From an uncultured archaeon (lineage in GTDB: Archaea; Thermoproteota; EX4484-205; JAAOZP01): a stretch of 64,000 nucleotides of DNA. The translations under genes and the position numbers were made by a program. Location of the stretch: positions 1 through 64,000 of the forward strand of contig CALIBN010000008.1 in the NCBI GenBank assembly GCA_938045545.1, read 5' to 3'. Under the pieces are notes generated by a model. That model saw nothing but the letters and a program-made list of their open reading frames with translations, did no database searches and had not been told where the DNA came from. Below are positions 52,187 through 62,212 of this stretch, one piece after another (the stretch's first letter is position 1; each line of letters opens with the position of its first letter).

Positions 52187-52530
52187 GGTAATAACTTAAA
52201 GTATTGCGCGCCAAACCGAGTATTTTCAATCCTCCGTGCAGATTGCTCTTAAGAAACCCGAATCGGTACATGACATGGTTGTCGGCGAGGACCGTATGCC
52301 TGCAAAGGTGCTCTAGCATGGACGTGAGCAAGAAGCGAAAATACAATACCTTCCCGATGCAAAACAGTGAAGCAGGTTCAGGGTAAGTGGGTCGATGAAT
52401 TTCAGGCATTTGAGAAAAGATCAGATGCACCATATATAGATGGGGGGCTGGACTAAAGAATCCCTGAACATTCACCTTAGACTCGATTAATCTAAGGCTG
52501 TTGAAGCCTTCGCGGTTTCTGAGCTAGTTG
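52187..52530. other. Spacer without recognisable genes
   Basis: About 340 bp; the open frames on both strands are low in protein-like features. Nothing I can support. Confidence 0.4.
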
Positions 52531-54258
52531 TTAACCCAGTGTCCCGAAGGGAAATACGCCTGCTGAAACCCAGGCGAACAGGAGCGCGTTAAAAACTGTG
52601 CCCGTGCCTATGGATGAGGTAAGCCGGTGAAACCACCATGAGCAAGCTGTTGAGATGATGAACAGTACTGTTATGAGTGGAAGGAACTCTATCAGGAAGC
52701 CGAGGAAAGAGGTGAGCGGCTTAAATTCGAACAGGAACATCGGGATGTACTGTATTCCCATTACGAGAATGTAGGGTGTAATCTTGATCCCGATGGTTCT
52801 ACCCATCTCTAAGGCTTCCGGGAGAAACCCGTTTTTCCCACCTCCCCTACGCAGAACATGGAGGTAAATTCCTTCTACGTAAAAGAAGACTAGGAAGAAC
52901 GGTATGAAGGTCAGAAACAGGGTGATTCTCGCCGGAATTCTGAGAACTTTGAAAATAGGCACGAAAATCCAGAGGTTCACGCCTAAAAATAGATCTATAA
53001 GGTAAACAATGATATACAGCATGAGGAACAGGCTTATCGCGACACAGGTCTCCCTCCATGTGAAGGATTCAGATGCCAGTCTCCTAATTCTCAGCCTAAC
53101 ACCTGAGAACCTAGGCATGACGAGCAGGATGAGGAAAACACCGGCTATAGCAACCATGAGCAGCCACCAGGCGATAGACGAGCCGAATAAAACCGGTGGG
53201 AAGGATAGGCTGAAGCCCAGTATGAATGTTGGTAGGAGCAGCACTATGCTCAGGGCCCCCCAAATAACCATAATCTTCCAGTCCTTAAGAGAACCATGCT
53301 TCATACTACTCTTATTCGAAGGCTTGCGCAGCAAGATTAGCAGGGAAACCGGGAATGTTAAACCCACCAGTGAGAAAACGCTCAGGAGCATCATTGTTTC
53401 ACGGTAGGGGTATGTTAAGCCTTCTTCCAGCCGCCTGATTTGGCTGGTTTCGCCAGGCCTGAGAGCGCTGCCCATCCAGACGACTGTTTCGGAAACAATG
53501 GTCGGGTCAAGGGGTTCAAGCAGATGAGTTGTAGCCGGTGCTACTAGTTTCCTCGCAGTCCCAGAGTTGAAATCGCCGTATAGTCTTCCAGGAGAAACCT
53601 CCTGAACCCCGAAAACCGGGGGTAGCCATTCCTCAGTAACTTGGTCAAGGTTGAAAAGCACGTCCTCCCTACCTATGGCTACCAGCAGGTTCTTTGGGAA
53701 AGTAGTGTTGAGAACCCCGTATTCCAACGGGCTGGAAGCCATTCCGCCTAAGCCTCCCGCTATGAGCACGGTTGCTTTAACCCGCCGGTGTGCGGCGGCA
53801 GCAGCCCTGACCGCCCCAGCCCCCAAGCTGTGCCCAACTAGGCCGAGTGAAGAAGCGTTAACATACGGCAGCGTTTCAACGTATCTTAAGGCTGCAAGAG
53901 CACCGAGGCTGGGATCCTTAGTTGCGCCGAGCCGCCCGCCGGAATCACCATGACCCACAACGTCTATCGATAAAGCGACGAAACCCCTTCTAGCGAGCTC
54001 CAAAGCTATGCTGCTCATGGATTCTTTAGCACTACTAATACCGTGCACAAGGACTACGGCCGGCAAAGGGTTTTCCTCAGCGGCTTCACGCGGACGATAC
54101 AGTACCCCGCTTATGTAATGTTCGCCGTCCGGTATTTTAACGGTTTTTACTTCAAGCCTTCCAAAGTCATTGTTTATGATGAACGCGGCAGCTGTTCCAG
54201 TAAGGAAAACAACGGCTAAAGCAATCAACGCCAAACAGCCTGTTCTTGCTGGTCCCAT
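52531..54258 (-). CDS. Alpha/beta-hydrolase fused to a polytopic membrane domain
   Basis: 575 aa. N-terminal signal anchor (LALIALAVVFLTGTAAAFII), then an alpha/beta-hydrolase (about 35-270): VVLVHGISSAKESMSS (oxyanion region), DVVGHGDSGG, nucleophile Ser in LGLVGHSLGAGA, a late HLLEPLD His. From about 285 at least seven transmembrane helices follow. The hydrolase should face outward. An esterase or peptidase acting at the membrane surface is plausible; the membrane half is not recognised. TATA ATATATAG (about 54283-54290) lies about 28 bp before the ATG. Confidence 0.82.
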   Translation of the reverse strand: MGPARTGCLALIALAVVFLTGTAAAFIINNDFGRLEVKTVKIPDGEHYISGVLYRPREAAEENPLPAVVLVHGISSAKESMSSIALELARRGFVALSIDVVGHGDSGGRLGATKDPSLGALAALRYVETLPYVNASSLGLVGHSLGAGAVRAAAAAHRRVKATVLIAGGLGGMASSPLEYGVLNTTFPKNLLVAIGREDVLFNLDQVTEEWLPPVFGVQEVSPGRLYGDFNSGTARKLVAPATTHLLEPLDPTIVSETVVWMGSALRPGETSQIRRLEEGLTYPYRETMMLLSVFSLVGLTFPVSLLILLRKPSNKSSMKHGSLKDWKIMVIWGALSIVLLLPTFILGFSLSFPPVLFGSSIAWWLLMVAIAGVFLILLVMPRFSGVRLRIRRLASESFTWRETCVAISLFLMLYIIVYLIDLFLGVNLWIFVPIFKVLRIPARITLFLTFIPFFLVFFYVEGIYLHVLRRGGGKNGFLPEALEMGRTIGIKITPYILVMGIQYIPMFLFEFKPLTSFLGFLIEFLPLITVLFIISTACSWWFHRLTSSIGTGTVFNALLFAWVSAGVFPFGTLG

Positions 54259-54990
54259 GCGTATTCGTGTTTCCCCTTAAGCCTATATATCTGTTTTCTC
54301 CACACCCCAAGTATTGTTCAACTTTTCATGGGTGCATCAAACCATTTCTGCTTAAGACTGATTTCGCCTTTTTGCCTATGTTCTCCATACTTAAATCCTT
54401 ATATGTATTATCGGGGGCAGAATTAGAAGTAAGGGTGTAGAAAGAAGGTCGGTCGAAAGGAAATTAAAAGCTTCTTTTAATGGTACCAGTGCTTTCGAGC
54501 AAAAGAACTGCCGGCTGAGTAAGAGATGGAACGGATGTGACGGCACCGGTAAATTTAAACTAATAGTTGGAGAAGCCTCCAGGGGGAATACAGGCTTTAC
54601 AAGACTATCTGAAATCTAAAGGTTACGGCATGCGGGTTGACAATAGTGGATGATAGCGGTGAACCTTGAGCGGTTAAAGAGGGTGGAAACCGCTTACCTG
54701 CATGAGTGTTCAGCAAAACCAGTACTGCTAGAGCAGGCGTGCTTGATATAAAGGACTCATGATCCTTTCTATTTCGCGAAAGAACATTACAGGGATAGAG
54801 GGCAGCTGGGTGAAGACGCTGTAGTTTCCAGACAAAGAACATTTGCAGGATGGGTTGTACGTCTTCCTTTCACACTGCTCTGGCCGCGTGCGGGTTACCT
54901 ACACAGAATATGTGAAACCTTAACCATAATGGAATCAGGGGAAAGCATGAATAAATGTTTTGCAAGATAAAAATATTTGTTCTCTAAAGG
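54259..54990. other. Long gap without a supported gene
   Basis: About 730 bp containing the promoter of the membrane hydrolase and scattered short open frames on both strands. Some look like decayed coding sequence, but I could not match any to a family. Confidence 0.35.
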
Positions 54991-55001
54991 GTTTCATTCC
55001 G

Positions 55002-55486
55002 TCAGCCCTCCGGCGTCCTTGTTTTTCTTTCAACGGCTGTTTTAGCTAGAGTCTCTCCAAGCCTCTTCAACTCAGACAAGTCCTTTTCAAAAGGAGCCCC
55101 ATCTCCCTAAGACCCCAGACAACGCCTCCAGTAGCCTTCTCCATTTTGAAAAGCTGGGAAAATCCTCTTTGTGCTCAGCAGCGCTGAGTCGCTTGAACTA
55201 CCTGCGCATGTGAATGCTGCCGCCGGTTTCCCCGCGATCTTCTCCCTTACGCTTCAGGCTCTGTCGAAGAAATCCTTCAACAATCCCGCCATGTAGCCGA
55301 AATAGTTGGGTGAGCCGAATGCTACAGCGTCGCACGATATAGGGTCTTCAACAGTAGCGTAGTCTACGCGTTCCAGCTCAGCGGTGGCTCCTTCAACCTT
55401 CTCCACGCCCTGGGCAACCGCCTTAGCTAAGGCTTAAACGTTCTCTTCTCGAGAATAGTAAAGTATTAAAACTCTAACCTGTTCCC
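55002..55486 (-). pseudogene. Flavodoxin/NADPH-FMN-reductase-like gene, broken
   Basis: In order on the minus strand: VRVLILYYSREENV, stop, ALAKAVAQGVEKVEGATAEL, DAVAFGSPNYFGYMAGLLKD, FFDRA, stop, REKIAGKPAAAFTCAGSSSD, and LSELKRLGETLAKTA. These are the FMN phosphate loop (YYSR), the GSPNYFGYMAG loop and the C-terminal helix of WrbA/flavodoxin-like quinone reductases. Several stops and at least one frameshift. Confidence 0.75.
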
Positions 55487-55611
55487 AAGCCTCCTGCTGT
55501 TAACCCTCCCCTAATAAAAATATTTTACTGTGAAAGCGTCTATGCTGAACTTTTGGATTGCCAGAACTATGGAAATAAAGGTTAAAAAGGCGGCTGAAGA
55601 AGTTTTTTATC

Positions 55612-56784
55612 ATGGAAAACTTCCAGTTTCAATGTCCCACTAGAATCGTTTTCGGCAGGGGTGTTGAAAACCTGGTTGGGGAAGAGGTGAAGAAATACAG
55701 CGATAAGGTTCTTTTCCACTATGGTGGTGGAAGCATAAAGAGAATAGGTCTCTACGACAGGGTTGTCGAATCCTTGAAGAGTGCAGGCGTCAGGTTTATC
55801 GAGCTTCCGGGTGTTAAGCCTAATCCCCGTTTAAGCCTTGTTAGAAAGGGAATAGAGGTCTGCAGGAGTAGTGGTGTAGACTTCATACTGGCGGTTGGGG
55901 GCGGGAGCGTCATAGACTCTGCTAAAGCCATAAGCGTGGGCGTCCCGTATAAGGGTGACGTGTGGGATTTCTACGTTGACAGGGCTGAGCCAGCGGAGGC
56001 TTTGCCCGTCGGGGTGGTTTTAACTATACCGGGGGCGGGTAGCGAGGCGAGCAGCAGCTCCGTTATTACGAACGAGGAGGATTGGCGTAAGCTTTCACTA
56101 ACAACCGAGCTCTTACGCCCCAGGTTCGCGTTGATGAATCCTGAGGTTACTTTTTCAGTGCCACCCTACCATACTGCTTGCGGAGCAGCCGACATAATGT
56201 CTCACGTCATGGAGCGGTACTTCACCAATGTGCGGCATGCTGATCTGACGGATAGGCTTTGTGAAGCTACTTTAAAAACAATGATCAGGAATGTTCCAAT
56301 CGCCTTAAGGGAGCCTGAGAACTATGATGCTCGGGCTGAAATAATGTGGGCCAGCACTGTTGCGCACAACGATCTTCTTGGAACAGGCCGGATAGGGGAT
56401 TGGGCTACGCACGTAATAGAGCATGAGCTCAGCGGCCTATACGACGTGCCGCACGGCGCTGGGCTGGCAGTATTGTTTCCAAGCTGGATGAGACACGTGT
56501 ATAAGCATCGCGTAGACATATTCGTGCAGTTCGCCGTTAGAGTCTGGGGTGTTGAGCCTGATTTCCAGGATCCTGAGAAAACAGCTCTTGAAGGCATAGA
56601 GATGCTGAAATCTTTCTTCAAGCGGATAGGGCTTCCGACGACGCTCAGGGAACTGGGTGTTCCTGAAGACAGGTTGGAGGAGATGGCGCTCCGGTGCACC
56701 GACTCAGGCCGCTCTAAAATAGGAAGCTTCGTAAAGCTGGGTAGGGAGGATGTCCTGAGTATTCTGAGAAACGCCAGAGGATAA
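55612..56784 (+). CDS. Iron-containing alcohol dehydrogenase (BDH/YqhD-like)
   Basis: 390 aa. Cofactor-binding ILAVGGGSVIDSAKAISVG, TIPGAGSEASSSSVIT, and metal ligands in CGAADIMSHVMERYF and HVIEHELSGLYDVPHGAGLA. Reduces aldehydes to alcohols, or the reverse, with NAD(P)H; the YqhD/butanol-dehydrogenase branch fits the length and motifs. Convergent with a Gfo/Idh gene. Probably handles aldehydes from sugar breakdown. Confidence 0.93.
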   Translation: MENFQFQCPTRIVFGRGVENLVGEEVKKYSDKVLFHYGGGSIKRIGLYDRVVESLKSAGVRFIELPGVKPNPRLSLVRKGIEVCRSSGVDFILAVGGGSVIDSAKAISVGVPYKGDVWDFYVDRAEPAEALPVGVVLTIPGAGSEASSSSVITNEEDWRKLSLTTELLRPRFALMNPEVTFSVPPYHTACGAADIMSHVMERYFTNVRHADLTDRLCEATLKTMIRNVPIALREPENYDARAEIMWASTVAHNDLLGTGRIGDWATHVIEHELSGLYDVPHGAGLAVLFPSWMRHVYKHRVDIFVQFAVRVWGVEPDFQDPEKTALEGIEMLKSFFKRIGLPTTLRELGVPEDRLEEMALRCTDSGRSKIGSFVKLGREDVLSILRNARG

Positions 56785-56789
56785 TTCGA

Positions 56790-58004
56790 CTAACGTTTCC
56801 TCTTTAAGAGCCCGTTCGCCCTGTCGATTGGATCCTGGTACTTTGAAATCCTCCCGTTGAGAACATCCTTATACCTTACGGCTGCACGTAGCTTAGCCGA
56901 CTCATATATGGCTTCGGCTATTGCCTTGGCCCTCATCCCGTCTTCGCCGTCAACCTCAGGCCTCCTCCTTTTCTGAACGGCTTCGAGAAAATCGTAGCAC
57001 TCTAAAGTAATCCCGTCGGTAAAACCATGTGGAAAAAGCCTGTTCCTACCCTCCTCGCCTATACTCCTAAGGAATTCTTCTCGAAGCTCAGGCATGGTGC
57101 GCTGTGATCCATCTTTTAGAATGAGCACCGCATTATCGAAGGGACCGTGGAAGACATCGCCCGAGTCTAGGAGACACCCCTCAGACCCATAGTAAACAAC
57201 CTTCGTGAAAGAATGGCCCGGCGCGGCCATCGTCCAGCTCCATGTTCCGACGAGACCGTTTTCAAAGCTTATTAGCGCAACCCAGCTGTCCTCCACTTCG
57301 CTGTAAACGGTTTCCCCATTCTTATCATGAGGCCATTTTTCAAACTGTCCTACGAAAGCGTAAACCCTATCGACCTCTCCGAAGAAGTACCTCATCGAAT
57401 CGCAGAAATGTGCCCCACTATCCAGAACCAGGCCTCCCCCGCTCAGGTTCTTCTCAATCCTCCAATGCCACCTCCTAGGCTTCAACGGGTCGTTCCAGGA
57501 AGCGTGGATCGCGTAGAACATTCTTGGCTTGCCGATCAGCTTAGCCTCGTTAATCAGCCAGTGCATAGTCCTCTGGTTCACACCGCGGCGTATGTTCTCC
57601 GCAGTCGCAACAATCCTACCGTGTTTCTTCCCTGCAGCTATTATCATCTTGCTAGCCCTCAGCGTCACCCCTAGAGGTTTCTCAACCATAATGTCCGCCC
57701 CAGACCTGATGCATTCCAAAGCAACCCTATGGTGTTCAGAATGCGGTGTACATATGTCGACTGCCCCAGGCTTAGCCTTCCCCAGCATTTCCCTAATGTC
57801 TAGGAAAACAGGGGGCCTGTAGCCCAGCAGTTTCTCAGCCTCATCTGCAAAGGCTTCAGCAGACTCTTTCGAGACATCGTTTAAGGCGACAAGCCTGAGT
57901 TTCCCTGGTTCTTTCTCGTTGATCCTCGCATAAGCCGTAAGGTGTGCACGGGCTATTCCTCCGCAACCAGCTATTGCGAGTTTAACCTTCCTGCTTTCTC
58001 CCAT
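56790..58004 (-). CDS. Gfo/Idh/MocA-family oxidoreductase (second)
   Basis: 404 aa. KLAIAGCGGIARAHLTAYAR (Rossmann), VDICTPHSEHHRVALECIRS, catalytic EKP in DIMVEKPLGVTLRASK, and WRIEKNLSGGGLVLDSGAHF with the active-site Asp/His. NAD(P)-dependent sugar or inositol dehydrogenase, longer than the copy at 45523 and only distantly related. GTTTTTAAGA (minus strand, about 58028-58037) is a likely TATA box. Confidence 0.92.
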   Translation of the reverse strand: MGESRKVKLAIAGCGGIARAHLTAYARINEKEPGKLRLVALNDVSKESAEAFADEAEKLLGYRPPVFLDIREMLGKAKPGAVDICTPHSEHHRVALECIRSGADIMVEKPLGVTLRASKMIIAAGKKHGRIVATAENIRRGVNQRTMHWLINEAKLIGKPRMFYAIHASWNDPLKPRRWHWRIEKNLSGGGLVLDSGAHFCDSMRYFFGEVDRVYAFVGQFEKWPHDKNGETVYSEVEDSWVALISFENGLVGTWSWTMAAPGHSFTKVVYYGSEGCLLDSGDVFHGPFDNAVLILKDGSQRTMPELREEFLRSIGEEGRNRLFPHGFTDGITLECYDFLEAVQKRRRPEVDGEDGMRAKAIAEAIYESAKLRAAVRYKDVLNGRISKYQDPIDRANGLLKRKR

Positions 58005-58270
58005 GGGTCCTTGTGTTAAACGCGTCTTAAAAACATATTCATTTTTCCTTATTGTTTAAGAAATTCCCTTTAGTTTGATGATGCTGGAGTGTTTAAGCCG
58101 TTTTAACAAGCGCTAAGAGATCATTAGAGCCTTTGAAGAGTCTAGTTTCCCATGGTTTTCCTAGGCTTAGGTTTATCGCACCCGCTGTGCCCATAGGAGC
58201 CAGCCACCAGAAGTCCCGTTTAAAAAGGTTTTCTAAACAGCCGTAACCTTAATATTCTCCCTTTTAGCGG

Positions 58271-58705
58271 ATGGGGATACTGAAAGTAAGGTCTAGAGAA
58301 AAAATGGACACGATAGTGTTTAGAGAGGTCGATTCGCTCGGCAGATATTATGAGGAGGCTCTTAAGAATGTTGAAACCAGTAAAAACGTTAAGACCGGTG
58401 GGGCTCTCGTCACCTTCCCAGATAAAGAGCGGAAGGTTTGCGAGCTTTCAGCAACCTACCTGGTGAAGCTGGGCAGGTTTTCAAAGGAGCAGAGAGTGGT
58501 GGTTACTCTAACGTTCAATAGGGATGCTAGTGGGGTTTACGTGGCGAAAATCGATGACTCCGTTTTCCACGTGGTTCAGGAGGAAAAGGGGGGTCTGAAA
58601 GAGGTTTGGAGTGGAAGGCTTGCGGAAGCAATGGATAAGCTGGGGGACGTGGCTAGGATTCATGTAAACGTAATGTCCAATCTCTCCCGTAAGTCTTCAT
58701 CCTGA
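58271..58705 (+). CDS. Unknown 144-aa protein
   Basis: Beta-rich centre: GGALVTFPDKERKVCELSAT, EQRVVVTLTFNRDASGVYVA, followed by an alpha helix (LAEAMDKLGDVARIHVNVM). No signal peptide, no metal motif. Family not recognised. Stands alone with A/T-rich promoter-like sequence (GTTTAAAAAG near 58219). Codon use looks normal for the window, so I take it as a real gene. Confidence 0.6.
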   Translation: MGILKVRSREKMDTIVFREVDSLGRYYEEALKNVETSKNVKTGGALVTFPDKERKVCELSATYLVKLGRFSKEQRVVVTLTFNRDASGVYVAKIDDSVFHVVQEEKGGLKEVWSGRLAEAMDKLGDVARIHVNVMSNLSRKSSS

Positions 58706-58799
58706 TTGAAACATTAATTTGCAGCATGCAGTAGGCCAGCCTCCTCGTTTAGACTTGGAGAGGCCTATCGTTTTTTGATTTAACGCTAGTGCGAAGCGT

Positions 58800-59222
58800 C
58801 TATGAAAACCTGTCTTTAAGAGACACTATTTTCCTAAAAAGTTCTTCCTCACCATGGCAGTCGGCGGTAAGCTTTTCAAACGGGCAAACGTCATTCCTTT
58901 TTCTGTTCAGGATTTCAGGGACCAGTTCTTCATATTCAACCCTTACGTCTTTCTCTCTCAAAGCTTCTAAACCTTTCCTACTTACTACTTCAGCATATAC
59001 TTCAGCAATATTGGCATACAGGCAGAGCATCGCCGCTGCCCTGCCAACGACCCTGTCGGCCACAGCCGCCCCGGATAGTTCCGAACCATAGTTTTCAATG
59101 GCTTCAACAAGCCCTATGACACCGTACTTCCTAGTAGCGTGAAAAAGCGTTCCGGGTTTAACTATAACTAGGCTAAAACCATGGTCTTTCAGCATTCTCC
59201 TAGCTGTCTCTAGACCCTTCAT
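58800..59222 (-). CDS. DUF1893 family protein
   Basis: 140 aa with the DUF1893 core: GFSLVIVKPGTLFHATRKYG, LSGAAVADRVVGRAAAMLCL, YAEVVSRKGLEALREKDVRV, VCPFEKLT. These proteins have a cytidine-deaminase-like fold and unknown function. Monocistronic. Confidence 0.88.
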   Translation of the reverse strand: MKGLETARRMLKDHGFSLVIVKPGTLFHATRKYGVIGLVEAIENYGSELSGAAVADRVVGRAAAMLCLYANIAEVYAEVVSRKGLEALREKDVRVEYEELVPEILNRKRNDVCPFEKLTADCHGEEELFRKIVSLKDRFS

Positions 59223-59326
59223 TTTTTCAAGTCGTATTGTTTTGTTTCAGTCTCGGTGCGATATAAGGCTGTTGTTCAACTTGTGGCCTCATGGTCGGAA
59301 AACGGTTCCAAAACGTTCTAAACAAA

Positions 59327-59334
59327 ATTTATAA
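59327..59334 (+). promoter_or_regulatory. TATA box of the aldo/keto reductase gene
   Basis: ATTTATAA centred about 29 bp before ATG 59360. It lies inside the longer open frame, so the start at 59291 is unlikely. Confidence 0.6.
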
Positions 59335-59359
59335 GGTTTACCCCTCTATCCGTGAAGGC

Positions 59360-60496
59360 ATGAAGTATAGGCGGTTTGGGAAGCTGAACTTGCAGGTGTC
59401 TGCGCTCGGCTTCGGATGCATGAGGCTCCCGGTAATAGGCAACGACCATTCTAAGGTTGATGAGCCTGAGGCCATCAGGATGATAAGGTACGCCATAGAC
59501 CATGGCGTCAACTACGTGGATACTGCTTACCCTTATCACGGTGGGAATGGTGAGATCGTTGTTGGAAAGGCTTTAAGAGACGGCTACAGGGAGCGGGTTA
59601 GGCTGGCAACCAAGATGCCCATCTGGAACATTAATTCTAGGGAGGATATGGATAGGATTTTTGAGGAGCAGCTTAAGAAGCTTCAGACAGAATACGTGGA
59701 TTTCTACCTTCTTCACGCGCTGAATAAAAACAGCTGGCTTAAGATTAAAAACCTGAATGTTTTCGACTGGGCTGAAAGGGTTGTTTCCGAGGATAGGATA
59801 AAGTATTTAGGTTTCAGCTTCCACGACGACTATGAGGTTTTCAAGGAGATTATAGACGCGTATGACAAGTGGGCCCTCTGCCAAATACAGTATAACTATG
59901 AGAATGAAGAGGATCAAGCCGGGACAAGAGGGTTGAAATACGCTGCTGGGAAAGGGCTTGCCGTGGTTATAATGGAGCCTCTTTTAGGAGGGGCTTTAGC
60001 CAACCCGCCTCCGGCTGTGAAGCAGATCTGGGATGAGGCTGGTAAGGATCCTGTGGAAATGGCCCTACAATGGCTTTGGAACAAGCCTGAAGTCTCAGTG
60101 GTCCTAAGCGGCATGAGCACGATGGAGCAGGTTAAGCGAAACATTGAGTTCGCCTCAAGATCGGGTGTTGGGCTGCTTACTGAGGAGGATCTTAAGCTTA
60201 TAGCTAGGGTTCACGTTAAGTATAAGGAGCTCCGCCCAATTCCATGCACGAAATGCGGCTACTGCATGCCGTGCCCGAACGGTGTGGATATACCTTGGAA
60301 CTTTGAGGTTTACAATAATGGTGTCGCCTATAACTCGATTGGCTCAGCCAGATGGACGTACAATAATATCCCTGCTGAGAAGCGGGCGAGCGCATGCGTT
60401 GGCTGCAGGAGCTGCGAGGAGAAATGCCCTCAGAGGATTCCGATCAGCGAATGGATGCAGAGGATCGATAAGGAATTAAGATTCCAGCCGCCTTGA
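59360..60496 (+). CDS. Aldo/keto reductase with C-terminal ferredoxin domain
   Basis: 378 aa. AKR barrel: VSALGFGCMRLPVI, NYVDTAYPYHGGNGE (Asp, Tyr), RVRLATKMP (Lys) and DFYLLHAL (His), the catalytic tetrad. From about residue 295 two cysteine clusters, CTKCGYCMPCPNG and CVGCRSCEEKCPQ, can bind two [4Fe-4S] clusters. The COG1453 group has this layout; electrons may come from ferredoxin rather than NADPH. Substrate unknown. Confidence 0.92.
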   Translation: MKYRRFGKLNLQVSALGFGCMRLPVIGNDHSKVDEPEAIRMIRYAIDHGVNYVDTAYPYHGGNGEIVVGKALRDGYRERVRLATKMPIWNINSREDMDRIFEEQLKKLQTEYVDFYLLHALNKNSWLKIKNLNVFDWAERVVSEDRIKYLGFSFHDDYEVFKEIIDAYDKWALCQIQYNYENEEDQAGTRGLKYAAGKGLAVVIMEPLLGGALANPPPAVKQIWDEAGKDPVEMALQWLWNKPEVSVVLSGMSTMEQVKRNIEFASRSGVGLLTEEDLKLIARVHVKYKELRPIPCTKCGYCMPCPNGVDIPWNFEVYNNGVAYNSIGSARWTYNNIPAEKRASACVGCRSCEEKCPQRIPISEWMQRIDKELRFQPP

Positions 60497-61084
60497 ACAT
60501 GACGCTTTAAAACTCTAAACCGGGGGGCCGGGTGCAGTTTATATCTTGCACAGGATTTTCTACTGCGATATGTTTATGGGTGAGGCGGCGCTTTGGGTCC
60601 CGAGGTTCTGAGAAAACTACTGGTTTTCTTATACTTCTTCAAATAGCGTTCGTGAAAAAGGGTGTTGCAGTCAGGATGCTTGAAACATTTGTCGTTAGGG
60701 ATGATGATGGAAACATCATTAGGGTTGAGCACGCGCTAGCATCCTGAGTATGGGTGCAGAAACTCATGCTTAACAGCACAGCCCCATTGGTTTACATGTC
60801 TGTGAACATTGATTCTTAGCATACACCGCCTTCGAAGGATTGAAAATATCTCCCTACCCGGGATCCTGGAGCGGCTTCAAGGCCTGAAGGGTCTTAGGAG
60901 TGACGTACGATATTTTCGTTAAACTTGTTTGAAAGGGTAAGAGGGTTTCGCTCAAAGTGAATGGTAAACATGTTCACAGCGACGTAGTTCCGCTTCCAAC
61001 CGAAGATGCGACGAGCATGGAAGTATGGGTCGCGCTCGAGGACAATAGTTCTGCTTACTCGGAGCCCAGTCTGTTCCAGCAAAG
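60497..61084. other. 590-bp gap with two possible remnants
   Basis: On the plus strand, VRMLETFVVRDDDGNIIRVE (about 60675-60745) ends a short frame. On the minus strand, 60894-61082 reads LEQTGLRVSRTIVLERDPYF, HARRIFGWKRNYVAVNMFTI, which resembles the tail of a class I SAM methyltransferase. Neither has a start or complete domain. I treat both as remnants of low certainty. Confidence 0.35.
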
Positions 61085-61103
61085 TTTAAATTAAAATTTA
61101 AAT
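61085..61103 (+). promoter_or_regulatory. TATA region of the deoxyhypusine synthase gene
   Basis: A 19-bp A/T-only run (TTTAAATTAAAATTTAAAT) centred about 26 bp before ATG 61122, giving a leaderless transcript. The length of the run suggests a strong promoter. Confidence 0.6.
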
Positions 61104-61121
61104 GGTTCAAACCTGTAAAAG

Positions 61122-62210
61122 ATGAGGAGGTTTCTTAAACTCCCCACGGATCCGATTGACGTCAATCCGGATAAAAAGATTAGTCAGCTGACTGATGAAA
61201 TGCTGTTTACAGGTTTTCAGGGTAGGAAGGTTGCTGAGGTTGTTCAAGTATGGTCGAGAATGCTTAAGAAAAGGAATATCGTAATATGGTTCGGCTTGGC
61301 CGGCGCCATGGTTCCAGCCGGGATGAGGAGGCTAATCTCATACCTGATTGAAAGGAGAATGGTCGACGTGGTTGTCTCGACTGGCGCAAACCTTTACCAC
61401 GATCTTTTTGAAGCCCTAGGCGGGAAACATTATGTTGGAACCCACCTGGTAGATGATGTCAAGTTGAGGAGGGAGAGGGTTGACAGGATTTACGACGTTT
61501 TCGCAGACGAGAACAAGTTCTACGAGACTGATCTCTGGATAGAAAAGGTTTTCGCTAGGACGCTTAGGGACGATTACCCATATTCCTCCCGTGAATTACT
61601 CTATCTTCTCGGGAAGCTTTTAAGCAAGAATGCTAAGGATAAAGACTCCATTCTTGTAAGCGCCTACAGAAGCGGCGTCCCGATATTTTGCCCCGCGTTC
61701 GGAGACAGCTCCCTGGGTTTCTCAATAATGTTCTCTAACAGGAGGGAGAGGGTTACAAGCGTCAATGGGAAGAAGGTTGTCCTTAAGAAGAAGAGGATAA
61801 TCGTCGACTACCTAAAGGATGTCGACGAGAGCTCTAGAATAACTGAGAAAGCGAAGCAGACCGGGGTGATATACATAGGTGGAGGCGTGCCCAAGAATTT
61901 TATTCAACAAACTGCCGTGATAGCGAGCTACCAGACTAGGCACGACAGAAGCCATGGTTTTGCGATACAGATCTCCACGGACGTGCCGCAGTGGGGGGGC
62001 TTATCGGGATGCACGTTCGAGGAGGGTCAAAGCTGGGGGAAAATCGGGTTCCGAGCACAGAGGGTGCAGTGCTACGCTGACGCCACCATAGTGCTTCCTC
62101 TCGTAGTTCATTCTTTAAGCGAAAAGTTCAAGAGGCTTAGAAGAGACATCCCGATTTTCGAATGGAAGGGTAGTGATTTGAAGATAACTTATGAGAGGAT
62201 GAGGCTTTGA
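61122..62210 (+). CDS. dys: Deoxyhypusine synthase
   Basis: 362 aa. NAD-binding VIWFGLAGAMVPAGMRRLIS, VSTGANLYHDLFEALG, GVIYIGGGVPKNF, and the catalytic-lysine region GGLSGCTFEEGQSWGKIG with Lys 307. Transfers the aminobutyl group of spermidine to a lysine of aIF5A. The family's usual GGLSGATPEEAVSWGK is altered at several places (CTF, GQS) but the lysine is present, so activity is likely. It may belong to the broader group with homospermidine-synthase-like members. Convergent with the PLP-PadR gene, 2 bp apart. Confidence 0.9.
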   Translation: MRRFLKLPTDPIDVNPDKKISQLTDEMLFTGFQGRKVAEVVQVWSRMLKKRNIVIWFGLAGAMVPAGMRRLISYLIERRMVDVVVSTGANLYHDLFEALGGKHYVGTHLVDDVKLRRERVDRIYDVFADENKFYETDLWIEKVFARTLRDDYPYSSRELLYLLGKLLSKNAKDKDSILVSAYRSGVPIFCPAFGDSSLGFSIMFSNRRERVTSVNGKKVVLKKKRIIVDYLKDVDESSRITEKAKQTGVIYIGGGVPKNFIQQTAVIASYQTRHDRSHGFAIQISTDVPQWGGLSGCTFEEGQSWGKIGFRAQRVQCYADATIVLPLVVHSLSEKFKRLRRDIPIFEWKGSDLKITYERMRL

Positions 62211-62212
62211 CA

